A stretch of 64,000 bases of DNA. Source: Meghimatium bilineatum. Lineage: Eukaryota; Mollusca; Gastropoda; Stylommatophora; Philomycidae. The DNA is taken from positions 4,231,647 through 4,295,646 of the forward strand of contig CM067307.1 in NCBI GenBank assembly GCA_034231615.1, given 5' to 3'. How positions within the stretch are numbered: the first letter of the stretch is position 1; each line of letters opens with the position of its first letter. The position numbers and the translations under genes were made by a program. This document shows, piece by piece, positions 12,501-27,500 of this stretch. The notes below the pieces were generated by a model. It was not told the origin of the DNA. It worked only from the letters and a program-made list of their open reading frames with translations, and did no database searches.

Positions 12501-15500
12501 GGACCACAGAGAAACAACATCTTCTATCTACTGGAGATTTAGGAGACTCCATGGCTGCAGTTCAGGTAATGTGACATGTTTTTCCTTCTCTTTTATTAAT
12601 TAGTCTTCTATTGTATAATTCCTCTATCAGATGACATAACTAGTTGCCTCAATGAACTGAAGATTCCTCACCATTCTTCATTAAGTCATTAGAGGACAAC
12701 ACAAATAGCCACAATGCATATATGACTTCAGGGCTGTAATCTGAGATTTAGACAGATAGTTGTATTCATTTATTCATGGTCTGAAGAGTTGACAAACACA
12801 ATCATTCTGTCAATCTGAGCTTAGAATAGGTAAGACTACCACCACAAGGTGGCATAACACTTGTGATTGTGTGTGGCAACATATTTATTACCTCCACTCA
12901 ACATTGAATGTTCACACAAAGAACAAAATGCACCTAGTTGTGTTTTTTATGTGCAGTGTTTCTGTTAAACCTCACCCTGCTGACCTTTTTAGTCCATCCT
13001 TCACAATATTGACCACAGGATAATTGTAATCACCATACCAATATACAACAACAGGCTAAGCATTGATCTATTATAATGTCACATCAGAGGAATGTGTCAT
13101 GTGACATCACATGTCACATTATAGAAATGTTTGACAGATTTGTTAACAACACAAGGTAGATAAGAAGTTAGACAGGGATGATTGTGCACAATACTCTTTA
13201 TCACTGAAAAAAATTGTGTTCGAAAGAAATAAGCAGAGAATCAATTACATCTCTATAGCTTTGGAGTTAAACTTTTATTACTCCAACTCGCATGAATTAG
13301 CTCTGGCTTTGAGCTCTGGAAGACAAATGTTTGTTCCCATAACACTTAGCAATGTTGCTGAGTGTACAAGTAGCAATAAAAGGTGCTTTCCACATTAACA
13401 CCCATGCTACTTGGACGTGACCATTTAGAAGTGTGTTAAGTCAAGCAAAATGTAGGTCACTATTTGTGTTTAACTGTGAAAGATTCACACATTCATGATT
13501 GGTGCATGTCTCGATGAGTTAGAGTTCCGTTCTATCCCGATCAGTGACATTCATTTAAAAACAGAATGGTTTTAAAGCACCCAATAATAATGAAGCATTT
13601 CCTGTAAAAGACTTTGCTTTTAATTTGTTACTGAATGTATAGACATTACTTACGCATGTTACTTTCCCTGCACTCGTACCATGGCCAAGTTCATACAAAT
13701 TTTGGGCTGTAAGACTGCCTCAGAAGCCCAGTGTATAGTTGATGCATACAATTTCAGTAATAATTAAAAAGCAATGTAATATGTTGGAAATTCTTCAATA
13801 ATTGTTGGCCTAATGATAGAGCAGTTAGCAGTCCATACTTCTAGATATATGGACTTATCACAGAAAGGGGCAGATGCTACTATAAATAGTAGGTATGTCT
13901 CATTTTTAACAAATTCTCACAGAAAACAAGTCCTGTTCTGGTGTAGATTGTGAACTGATCTCATGCAGTTGCACTTATTTTGGTATATCTGACTTTTTGT
14001 GTGATTTTCATTGTTTGACAACACAAAGTATATGCAAAGCAACAAATGATCTGTCTTATCAGTCAAGATTAGCCTCACTTTATGAGATCAGCAATGAAGG
14101 ACTATTTTGGAGAAGGACTTGATAAATACTGTACTCGAAAATCTTGACTATTTTTGGTAATAATGGCCCTTTATCTGACGTCTTTTTTATATCTAGATGG
14201 CATGATCTGTCAAACTTATTTGTGGTTTATTGCTTGAAGCTACGGAGTTACGTGTGATGAGTGGTACTCTCACCAGGTGCCGTACCGCTTCGTTAAGAGT
14301 TATAGAGTACATATGGGAAACCAAGTACAGTGAAGTCAATCCTCAACGACTTTTGAATCCTTTATTTGTGGTTGATATTTCACATTAGACTGATGATACA
14401 CGTTGACGCATTATTAATTTTTTTTAACTGGTCAATACTGCATGTTTTTCCATTAGGGAATTTCGGGGAGGTATTTGTGGCTGTGTGATAAAGGCCATAT
14501 GCCTGTGCTGTCGCAATGACACATAGAGGGGAGGTTTGATTTAACTTCTGGATGCATAAGTAATAATGAAAATTCAACAATATTAATAGCAAAGTCGTAC
14601 AATGCTTCTCAACCTATGTGAGACTGCTGTCCAGTAAAAAAATGTTTTATAAAACCAGGGTCCAGCATAAACAAATATTATATACTCATAAATAATAATT
14701 AAAGAGAAAGCTTGTACCCTGGGAAACATGTTGCCATGGCGATTAAGAAGCACTGCTATTCAGGATATGCTTGAATAATTATAAATATATTATTTGTAAT
14801 CTTAGTTATGTGTTTTGTATTAGAAATTGTAATATCTAAGCCATAATCAGTTTTATGTTATTCTGATCAGGGATTGCAAAAGAAACATGAGGCGTTTGAG
14901 TCTGACTTCCAAGTTCATAAAGAGAGATGTAGTGAGATTAAGAAGGAAGGCCAGACACTTATTCAAGAGGTAAGTTCATATCTTTAGTCTATTTATACAC
15001 TTTATTCAAGAGGTAAGTTCATATCTTTAGTCTATTTATACACTTTATTCAAGAGGTAAGTTCATATCTTTAGTCTATTTATACACTTTATTCAAGAGGT
15101 AAGTTCATATCTTTAGTCCATTTATAAACTCTAATGTGTGTCTGGTATCCGAGCTGCCTTTATGAAGGGGTTTCAGAGTTGTTTCACCTGTGTCTGGGCC
15201 CAAAAAGGGAACAAAGAACAGTAACACTGGCATATGGTGCACATGTCATAGGAGGGGACTAAGGATGGTTGAGTATACATGATGTAGTTCATAGTAGGAC
15301 TGACATTTATGATGATCTACAATTACTATGACATAGCACACAATGATGATGTGACACTTGAACTGGGTCACACTTTACTATGACATAGCACACAATGATG
15401 ATGTAACACTTGAACTGGGTCACACTTTACTATGACATAGCACACAATGATGATGTGACACTTGAACTGGGTCACACTTTCCTCCATTCATAATCAATTT

Positions 15501-18500
15501 TTATCAGTTTTCTTGCCTAATTTCTGCTGTATAGTTCAAAGTATGATTACTTTAAGTTGACATTGCCTTTACTGTCCACCATACTTTAAGTTGACCATTG
15601 CCTTTACTGTCCACCATACTTTAAGTTGACCATTGCCTTTACTGTCCACCATACTTTAAGTTGACCATTGCCTTTACTCTACTGTTCACCATACTTTAAG
15701 TTGACCATTGCTTATCCTCTATAAATCACCATACTTTGTTGTGCTCTAAATTTACTTAATCATCGTGTCTTGGTTCTATGCCTTCAGGGTAACCACAACA
15801 AAGACAGTATCAGTCAGCGTATCACCGGCCTGGAAGAAAGACTCAGAGAGTTGGAGGCAGCAGCTGCTCTAAGAAAGGCCCACCTCAGCGACAACTCTGC
15901 TTTCCTTCAGTTCATGTGGAAGACCGACGTAGTGGACAGCTGGATTGGTAAGAACTCTTATCCAGTTTTATATCCGCTACAGACTTAAATTAGATTTTAT
16001 ATCTGATCTGCCCTGACTAAAAAGGTAAAATTAGTTAGACATCATAGTTATCAAACCCTACTTTGTACCACAGCCATAGACAAATAGAAGAAACTCTAGG
16101 ATGAAATGACAAGTAGAGACAGACCATCACCTTTATCAGAGACATCTAATGTTATTGAAGAGGGAGAGTACAATTGGACAAATGAGTAGATGTCACAAGA
16201 ATGGTAAACCTGTACCAAAATGTGTGTATCATGCTACAAGGTGTAGATATAGCTGTACTGTAAACTGTGTGACAGATGAACCAATATACAGGGGTTCTTG
16301 GCAATGAAGGAACAGATATGTTAATTTTGAAGACATCTGTACTAGTGAAATTTCTAATGGACAAGGAGGGCATATTACAATGAGCAATTTCTAAATGGGA
16401 ATACAAGAAGAGAAGTATATGATTTTATGACTTTCTTGGAATTATCCTCATTTCTAGCAGTACAAGGAGCTTGATACAATTAAGGAGTGAAAGCATTCAG
16501 TGAACTACACAAATCATCAGCTGACATACTCTTCAATGGTTGGAAGAGAGAGCAACCTGTAGGTTTGTACATAGTGAATCAATGTCAAATAAACTCAAAC
16601 ATATCAAACTTTTATTGTCATGGTCGATGAAGAAGCAGATGTTCATAATTATTTTCTTTTCAACAGCTGACAAGGAGACCCAAGTTCGATCGGAGGAGTA
16701 CGGACGTGACCTGTCATCTGTTCAAACTTTCCTAACCAAACAAGTAATTTTTGTTGTCTTCATAGAAAGTCATATTTATATTGGTAGTTTTGTATTCATG
16801 TTAGAGTTATTTTAATCGGTACTTGTAGCCAAGTTAGGACTAGAATTAGCAAGTGTTAAATAGTCTTGTATGTTTTATCAAGTACTAAAGCCATTATTTA
16901 CTACATAAGCAGATTGAAATAGAGACCACATGTAGATATATCATCCCCAAGATGTGTTTGCAGTAAAGTGTGAACTTAAATCTATCTATAAACCCATCAG
17001 GGTTATAGGAGTACCAGATTGCATGCATCAACACAGAGTCCTACAGCAATTTCAATCATCAATGATGCAAACAGGTGAAAAAGATGCAAACAAGTGGGGA
17101 CAAAATATTTTCTTGTCCAATCATTGATGTTGTCTGGCCATGCTGTTGCTTTCCTCTGCTTCTTCCACCTCCGACCACTCCCTGTTGTATCATTTTTTAC
17201 AAGGAATCATGTCGGCATACATTTTGAACAAATGCAAGAACTACAAAAAAATTATGAAAAAGCACTTTCTGTGTGCACATTTCTTCGAAATAAATGTGTC
17301 ACTGTTTCAGCCCCTTCCCTGAAGTGTTTTTCCTGTAGGAAATCTTGTTCTTCAAAGCTATTTTTTATATTCTTAAGGCTCCTAAGCAATATATGAAAAT
17401 GTCTTTGAGAATCCTTCTACCCTGAGAAAATTGTTTGTTACAATGAAATGGGAGTCCCATCTATCACAGCTGGGTGTATACTAATTGTTTATTTTTACAT
17501 GTTGGTTTCTCTGATAGTTTATATATTGTCCTGTTTAAGTTTATTGTTTCTTTGCTAAAAATAACTGTTTGTTTCTAATTTTTGTCATTTAAATGCTGAA
17601 TTTCAGGAAACTTTTTCGGCTGGTCTTGCAGCATTTGAAAAAGAAGGTATTCATACTATTACAAACTTAAAAGATCAGCTCGTAGCCAGTCGACATGAAC
17701 AGACTCCGGCTATAGAAGCTCGATACAATGCAGTGATGTCTCGGTGGCAAAAGCTATTGGCAGATGCTGAAGACCGCAAACAAAAGCTGTTGCATCTTCA
17801 GGACAAGTATCGTCAGATTGAAGATTTGTACTTAACTTTTGCTAAGAAGGCATCAGCTTTCAACAGCTGGTTTGAGAATGCCGAGGAGGATTTGACTGAC
17901 CCTGTTAGATGTAACAGTGTGGAGGAGATTAAGGTTGGTACATGTAGTTTGCTAATGTGAATGTGCTTCCATTGATGTATTCAGTGCAAGATTTCCTGTT
18001 TATTAAAAAATATTTTTCCAATATGGCATTGCCCATTATTTCATCAATTAAATGGTGATAATCAAAGATTTCAGGATTAGATTCTATCTATTTATCTATA
18101 CTCTGATCCCTTTTTGCCTTGCCGAGTCAGGGGTAGAAGAGGTCTCTGGAGATGGCCTTTACATGCGCTATATATATATCGATGTACTTGTTGCCTCTCT
18201 TGTGGTCCAACGCTCTCGTGGTCTACCCTTAGGTCTATGGCCGTTATATCTGTGTAGCATCACTTGTTATGGAAAACTGTCTGCTGACATGTGAAAACCT
18301 TTTGATCTGCTGTCTCTTAATGTATTCTAGTATCGGTGCTCCACCAGCTTTTTTCTTAATGTCATCATTCTTTATTCAGTCTCTTAGCGATATTCCTAAG
18401 ATTCTGAGCAAACATGCCATTAATGTTGACATTTCTGACAAATATTCATATAAAAAATGTTATTGGAAAAATTATTATATAAATTATTGGAAGAATAATT

Positions 18501-21500
18501 TATGTAAATATTATTGGAAAAATTATGTATATATAAATCTGTTATTGGAAACATTCATTATATAAATTGCTATTGGAAAAATATAAACTAATAGTTTGAT
18601 AAATACGTGATGTTTGATGAGATTGTGTATTGAGTTTGATGAGATTGTGTATTGAGTTTGATGAGATTGTGTATTGAGTTTGATGAGATTGTGTATTGAG
18701 TTTGATGAGATTGTGTATTGAGTTTGATGAGATTGTGTATTGAGTTTGATGAGATTGTGTATTGAGTTTGATGAGATTGTGTATTGAGTTTGATGAGATT
18801 GTGTATTGAGTTTGATGAGATTGTGTATTGAGTTTGATGAGATTGTGTATTGAGTTTGATGAGATTGTGTATTGAAATCTATTTTATTCTTAATCATACA
18901 TTAATGGGTTTTATATAAGATACAAATTTAATTTACTCTCGCGTTATGTATGTTAAATTTGTTTGTTGCAATAGGCTCTACGAGAAGCTCATGAGCAGTT
19001 CAAGGCTTCTCTCAGCGCTGCCAAGGCTGACTTCAAAGGATTGGAGTCTCTAGATGCCCAAATCAAGAGCTTCAAGGTTGGACCAAATCCTTACACCTGG
19101 TTTACCATGGAAGCTTTAGAGGAAACATGGAATAACCTGCAGAAGATTATTAAAGTAAGTAGTTCACACAACTGAAAAATTTGTTTCCATGTATTTTAAT
19201 TAGTGAAACTTGAAACAGGGTAATGAAGTTTTTGTCATGTCATTCTCGTCATATCTTGTGTTGTCTTCTTGATAAAGGTTTTTTGATTGAAACATTGATT
19301 TGTGTGTTATTATGCATGTTACCAGTGATTAGCCAAACTCATTACCCTGTTGTAAGGTTCAGTATTCTCGACATGTATGTTAAGTTGTTCATACAGCTAT
19401 ACAAATGGTTTATAATAAATAATAAAACCCTTAACCTGTGATGGTCGTAGGTGGTGTCATATTGAGACATTTGGTGCAGAAATATCTCCATCCTCTACCA
19501 TCCTGATAATTTTGGAAACTTCACACACCTATGTGGAATGAAGATCTAAATCAAATTGCAATGAAAAGAGAGACAGGGAAATCTATGACATCTGTCCTAT
19601 GTGCCGTCTTTGGCCCTAGAGGAATAAACTAAATAACACCCCATCCGGTCCTTGATATTATCCAGTACCTTGTCTTCTTCCACCCTCCAACTTATTTTGA
19701 ATAACATATTTTGTAATCGTGAAATGTTTCAAGTGTCCTTACCACCGTCATTTACGAAGTTTCATGATTGTTAACAGTGTTTCTTGTTGATCCACAAATA
19801 CATTAACTCTTTCATGCACAAACATATAGTTAATATATTCTCTGTAACAAATTATTTACATGTATGTTAAGTAGTTCACAGAACTATAGTGTGTTTACAT
19901 TTATATTAAATAGTTGATAGGAATATAGGATTCTTAGTAATGTTTTAGATGTAATGATGAAATAATCATTTTAGTTGTAAGCAAGTAGCTATTGATAGCC
20001 CATAGCCTTTCTAACAGAATCACATGTCTGTATGTGCATAATCAGAGTAACACCGAAACTCATATTTGAAGTTTTCTTTTGTCAAAGGCATTGTTGTGAT
20101 ACGGTAATTTATGGATGCATTATTAATCTTTGAAGGGAGTCATTTTAACGCAGCAGTATCGGAGGATCGTAGCACCCTGCAAGGAACTTAGCATACATTT
20201 CTAGACCAACTAGTTAGCATTCTACTGTCAGATCTGTGAATCCACCTGCACTAATGGTATACCTAGCAACCCTGCCACCTAGGAGTAGGTCACATGGGAC
20301 AAAGGTGCAATGTCTGCATCTCTTCGTGTTCCTTGAGAACCATGTGCCAGAAGACGAAAGTAAGAAATCGAGAAAAGACATGCAGTGATATTGATGATTT
20401 TTTCACAGGTGACACAGGTTATCAATCTTTACCCCCTGCTTTCCTTTGTCACCTCGTACCACATGCCTGGAAAGAAGACATTGACCCTAGTCTTTGAGCC
20501 CTGAACTAGAAGTCTACTCTCTGGTTTCCACACTGCATTTTGGTGTAGTATTTCTGAGCTATTTATTTATCCTCACTAGTAACATGAGATCAGTTGCTAA
20601 AGCTGTAACAGTTTGAAATTTATGATTACATTTAGAATATTCATTTTCTAAAGTTTTTAATAGGAATAAATAGGAATGTCATTCAGTGAAGTTAAATCAT
20701 TTGCCATGCTTGTTTTATCAGGAACGTGATAGTGATCTAGACAAGGAAGAACATCGCCAACAGGAGAATGATGTCCTTAGGAAACAGTTTGCCCAGGCTG
20801 CTAATGCTTTCCACTCCTGGCTGACTCAGACCAGGTAAGATACTAGAACCACACTCCACATTTGGGATTGTTGTATATTATGTGGTAACGGAGGTTTAAA
20901 ACAAAGAGTTCAGGGTGATGCTATTGCCCATTTTCTGTATTAGTTCCTCTCAAATATTTATAAGGGAGGTCAAGACTTATAAGTCTCAAGCTCCAATGAA
21001 ACCTTGAGTATGATGAAATGAACATCAGATCTTTCCTGAAAGACAGAACTATAGGCGGAACTGATCTGGAAGACTCAATGATTGGGTTCATGCAACAATA
21101 TCTCTGAATAACGTCTACACTCCTGATTACAGGTGTAAATATTGAATGAATGTAGACTTGTTCTAATCTGTGTCTGTTTGTTCTTTACTTGATGAAGACC
21201 TTTTGGTTGAAATTTCTATTCCTTGTATTTGTTTCACATAAAACTGACGTTTACCCATTAATTTTTCTCTTTATATTTATTTAGTTAAATGTCAGTTTTA
21301 TAAATGGACAGATAAACAGATCAACGTTTCGACCACCAGGCCTTTGTCACGGTAAGGACAAACACAAAAACGAATTAAAATATACAAATAAAACTACATT
21401 GGAAGAAGCATGTAGGCATCTATGTTCCCTATGAGAAATATATGGAAGTAAAGTGGAGTACAACATAAATATCAGCTACATGTTGAGATAGGCAAGTAGT

Positions 21501-24500
21501 TCATGTAAATATAGAAACAGGTATAAGAAGTTTCATTCACTATTCAAAGTCACAAATTGTTTGTCCCTGCCGTGACAAAGGCCTGGTGGTCAAAATGTTG
21601 AATCTGTGCATTCGTCCTATTTGTAAAACTGATATTTAACCATTTTTTTGTTGCTTTACAATTTTTCATTTGCTACGTGGTGGATAGTTTTTTTGCAGTT
21701 TTTCTTTCATTTATATTATTTACCATTTACCAATTGGTGCAGTCAGCAAGTTCATAAAATTTATGTAGGATGTTGTGCTTTTTTTTATTAGCCTGTTTGT
21801 TTTGTCTGCCAAATTGTCTATGAGCCTTTTGTTAAGTCTTTAACACTTTGCTCACCAGCAATTCAGAGCGTACTTATCCGCCATTACTGGGGGGAGAATG
21901 CAAAATTGTATACATTGACATCGCCATCTTTAAAAATCCGTATAAAATCAATCTAGTGCGAGAAAGCCTTGAAACTTTCTATGTGTTGTAATGACTGTTT
22001 GTACTTTCTGAATGAATTTGAAAGCTCCAGAGTTATTTCAAGTGCAAAATGCTACTTATCATAATGCTAGACCTAGATTTACATTAATTTCTATATATCA
22101 TACAATATTTCCTTCGAAATCTCCGATATTTCTTCATTAAAAACTCATCTACGATGTCTATATCTGTGTTCCAGATGTGCCGCCATTTTTACACAACATA
22201 ATTTCCCAGAAACTCTATTTTTAGTCATATTATTTCAATGGATATTCCCATTTTTCTGATCTATCATAGCGCTATCGTCGAAATTGGTCAGCAAGGTTCT
22301 ATAATGGAAATTCGACTATCATCGAAATTGGTCAGGAAAGTGTTAAAGTTTCTGAAATCAGCTGTATTGTTTTATATGTCAATTTCCTATGTCATTTATT
22401 ACCATTTTTTTCTGTCCAACTTGTGTTGTCTGTCAACCTTTTCATTTTGTCAAACTTCTTTGTTCTCTGTGGGTTTTCTTTTGCCATTTGTCAGCCATCT
22501 TGTACTATCTGTCATTATTTGACATCTTTCAGTGTCACCTAATTCTGTGAATGATCTCTTGAGCTCTGTACTACCTCTTAACATTCTTTTTTGTGTGTCT
22601 GTCTACAGATCTGCAATGATGGAAGGATCTGGTACACTGGAGGAGCAATTGGAAGCAACTAAGGTATGATGTATTACATAAATATTTATTCTGAAATTCT
22701 TCACCATGGATATTAGGAGAATGTTAGGTAGAATGTTAATAGAATGTTGTTATATTAGTAGATTTTTCATGCGGAAGGTCTTAAGATCTCAATATTGACC
22801 TATCAGACCAGCCATTATGCATCAGTAAACTCTCAGTGAGTGACATGCCAATATAGTAAGACTTTTCTGTTGTGGAAGCCCCACAGCACATCATCTACAC
22901 AATTATGTTTTCCTGTGTGGTGCAGTAGTCAGAGAACCCAATATTGTACATAATGTTAGAGGAACCAGATGAGCTCCAACCCTGACCATGGGCCTAGCTG
23001 CCAACCTGTATGTGGTACCCAGCTATAAACAGGTGGCACATGGTTTGTGATGAAAGCATCTCTGAGCAGATGACCTGCCCAATGAATCTGTGTCTATTTC
23101 AGAATAGTGTCAAAACTAGGGATACCAGATCTGTCAAGAACAGTAGTAGGGTAAACATGATAAGAAACAGTAGACGATAACCTTTCAGAGCTTCAGACAA
23201 TGATTTCCAGAATAACATGAGATAGACGGAGACAATTACAATCCTTTCTTCCAATGGAAATAGGAATAGGGGTTATTTGGTAGAAATATTGCAATAGTTT
23301 TTATAAAATAGAAACAAAATTAGGCTCTAGTATTTTAGACATAACAAAATATATGTTATTAAATTGAAAGCCATACAAGAAAGAGGATGATAAAGATAGA
23401 AGTGGGAAAAAAACATCAAGAAATGAACAAATAGCACTCTATACCAACCACATATCTCTCTGACATCCTAATCTGTTGTACAAGCAGATGTTTTCAGATT
23501 CATCACGCAAGTGCCGTCGCTGCAACGGACCTACAACATTCCATGTCTGTTGCTTTGTTGGTACACTCTGCTAGACTTGTCCATCTCGTGATGTTTCTCT
23601 TCTCTCTTGTGTCTCAAGTACAGATGTTATTTGATTTGATCTGAAATTGTCATATTTTTATTTTGTGAACACAGAGAAAAGCAACAGAAGTCAGGGCCCA
23701 GAAGAATCAGTTGAAGAAAATTGAGGACCTTGGTGCTACAATGGAAGAGAGACTTATTCTGGATAACAGGTAACATTGTTTTTTTCTCTGATCAGTTTCT
23801 CCATCTCAAATAGTATCACTTTGTAATGATCTTCACCGTGGCAACATGTTTTCAGTGTAATCAATATCATTATAAGCAGTACTAACGCTTTCATTATATA
23901 TGTAATCCACATAGCAATAACAATATTTGAAGATTTGTTGTGCCAGAGTGCTGCTGTTAAGACCCGAAAGTGGAGCAAAGAATAGTAATACTGTTTGTCT
24001 TCCATGCATGTTGTAAGAGGTGACAAAGGAGGTTATGGGCGGAGTTGACTGTTCCATCCCATGTGGGATCAGTGTGACCAAGAGACAATACTGAAGTCAG
24101 ATGTGTTAGGCTGAAATGTGCAGGTATCACAGCAAAGCTTTAAGCCATGACGTAATACATTCTGTTCTCCAGACTGCATCCTGCAGGAGTTTAAGAATGA
24201 ACATAGAAGAGGAAGAAGAATTGTGACTGATGTCTGAGTTATGAGTCATGGGGTGCAGTTTTGTATCAGCACACTCCAGATAAGTTCATAGTTGAACAAG
24301 TCTGACAGAAGAATGATTAGATAGTTGGCCCAGAAGTGTGTACTGTGCTCCTGGCAAGACCTGGTAATCTTGGGTTTCTGCACATTGGAATGCCTCCCTT
24401 TGAAAAAAAAAACTGTGCTATCTGTGCATATAAAGCTCTATTCATGTAGTCGGCATATGTTTTTATTGTCATGGCAACTACCAGACATGTAACAATGTAT

Positions 24501-27500
24501 ATGTACATATTTATAGGTACACTGAACACAGTACTGTTGGTCTAGCACAGCAATGGGACCAGCTGGATCAACTTTGTATGAGGATGCAACACAATTTGGA
24601 ACAGCAGATTGAGGCCAGAAATAGAAGTGGTGTTTCTGAGGATGCCCTTAGAGAGTTCTCCATGATGTTCAAGTAAGCACTGCATGCATTTGTTATATTA
24701 TGATTTAAGTCATTAGGACATCATCAGGTGCCATCTCCACATCAAAGATTGGCTGCAACAGACTTCCAACATCTTTTGTCTTGTCTTGGTGGTGCACTCT
24801 GCCATATTTGTTAACCTGTCCATCTCGTGATTTTTCTCTCTCACTTGTATCTCTGCCTACCTCTTGCTTCCTCCCATCAACTGTACCTTCAAGTAAAGTC
24901 TTAGATAAAGTCTTATGTTTTTGAATATGTCCAAATTATTTTATTTTATTTTTATTTCCTTTAATAATTCTATTTCCTGTGAAGTGTTATCAGAACCTCT
25001 GTGTTCATTTTCTTCTCTTTTCATGAAGTTCTCCCTATTCCTTATATCCACATCTAAAAGGCATTACTTCTGTCTTCTAGCTGTTTGTTAGAACACATCC
25101 ATCTTCGGTGGAAAAAATCAGGTTCAGAAAGGCACAATTAGGTACAGAGAAGAAAGCATTGATGAAGATGCTTGACAGTTTTGTCATAACAATCCATTTC
25201 TTGTGTGAGAATGAATATTGATTTCTGCAGATCAGTAGTATCTTTTGGGGATTCAATTAATCAGACATAGCATTTTCTCACTACATAAGAATTTACTTCC
25301 GTTCAAAATGGCCGGTGAAAAGAAATGTTTTCTACCAGTGATCATGTTATGGAGTTCTCCTGAAAGCAATAACAAACTACTGAAGTATTGTCTGGAAATT
25401 CTGAATGGATAACATGAACAAATAGTGAAGTAAAGTAATAATGTTGATGCACATACAGCCAGACAACAGTAAGATCAAGGCGGGCAAGAAACATGTCATT
25501 AATGTTCATAAATGTGAAGCTGTGGCAAAGAGAATAGCTGCTTTCGAAAGGAGGTGTTACAGAACAATTTTGAGAATATCATGGACACCAAAAAAAAATA
25601 CTAATCAAAAAGTGATAAGCACAGTAAATGTTGAAGAGGGGTGGCTCGTAAATGAGGTTATAACAAGAAAACTGATATATGTGGACCATATGAAGAGACA
25701 TAAAAGCTTGAAATATTAATATTGGACGGTATGGTTACTGGTATCGGGTAAGGACAGCTCAAGACGACAATGGATAAGACATCTCAGGTTGTTTAAACAC
25801 TCCACCAGCTGCGACTGGTCAACTTGACCAGAATTGCGAGAAGTCCAGGAGATCCATAACGAAGACTATGTCAGCTTTAAGATTATGTCACATGATACAT
25901 TTAAAGAAGAATATGTCACATGATACATTTAGAGAAGAATATGTCACATGATACATTTAGAGAAGCATATGTCACATGATACATTTAGAGAATATGTCAC
26001 GTGATACATTTAGAGAAGAATATGTCACGTGATACATTTAGAGAAGAATATGTCACATGATACATTTAGAGAATATGTCACGTGATACATTTAGAGAAGA
26101 ATATGTCACGTGATACATTTAGAGAAGATTATGTCACATGATACATTTAGAGAAGAATATGTCACATGATACATTTAGAGAAGAATATGTCGTGATACAT
26201 TTAGAGAAGAATATGTCACATGATACATTTAGAGAATATGTCACGTGATACATTTAGAGAAGAATATGTCACGTGATACATTTAGAGAAGAATATGTTAT
26301 GTGATACATTTAGAGGTTACATAACATATTTTGTATAAATAGCAGGAAATTGGATCATGGTATATGATAAGTCATTGTCAGCAACAACAGAGAGGATTTG
26401 GTATCTTTTCCAGAATTGATGCCCAGCAACATAAACTCCATAAATATGATATGTATCTAAATCCAGCATGTAACTAAAAAGATGGTGCAATGCACAAACT
26501 TAGAAGAAAGGAACAAACAATCATTTATTTAGATTGAAAACTGTGTAATACAGATTCAAACAACAATAGTATGAAAAGTTTTGAATTGGCAGCACCGATA
26601 TGCGCCCCTGTAGATATACTGCAGAACAGTCAATGTATCACTTTATTTTGCACTTGTGAAACACATGAACAGGCTTCCGAGCATATCCTGCAGAACTGTC
26701 TCCAGTACAAACAATTGAGCAAGCACATCAGCTCAACCTTGCGACCAAAGATGCATATAAGTAAACAACTCTATATGGACACATGTATATACAGATGGAT
26801 CAGGGAAAGAGGCAGTATTAGATGGAGGATCAGGAATATATATAGTAACACCAGATGGAAAAGAAATAGAGAAATCCATACCCACAGGCAAACATTCCAC
26901 AAATTTCAAAGCAGAAATGGAAACCATAATAGAGGCAGCCAAAATGCTCATGAATTGCTTGCCGAGTCACAACAGACATGTAGTATTTCTAACGGATGCA
27001 AAATCAGTATTGCAGGCATTGAAAGATCCAAAGAACACGAGCATGAATGAACTTACGGCCTGCTTACTACACCTCAGCAGTACCACCAAAGAAACAGTAC
27101 TGCAGTGGATCCCAGGTCACTGTGGCATACCTGGAAATGAAAAAGCTGATCTCCTGGCAAGGAAAGGGGGATCACTGGAACAAATAGAAAATGATAATAC
27201 GTACTATGAAAGTAAGACCATGTTAAAAGCAGAATATAAGAAAAAGTGGAAGCAAATGCACCCAACTGCAGAACCAAATGACCCCTACCACCAAATGTCA
27301 CGCAAGGAACAAACCATCATTTTCAGACTACGAACTGGTCACAACAGACTGAGAAGTCACATGTTCCGAAAGCTGAAGATTGGTGAGACAGACCTGTGCA
27401 ACTGTGGACTGAGCCCAGAGACTGCAGAACACATTCTTCATGCCTGTCAACTCTACCAAGAAGAGAGGGAGAAAATATGGCCTACTGAGACGGCACTGCT

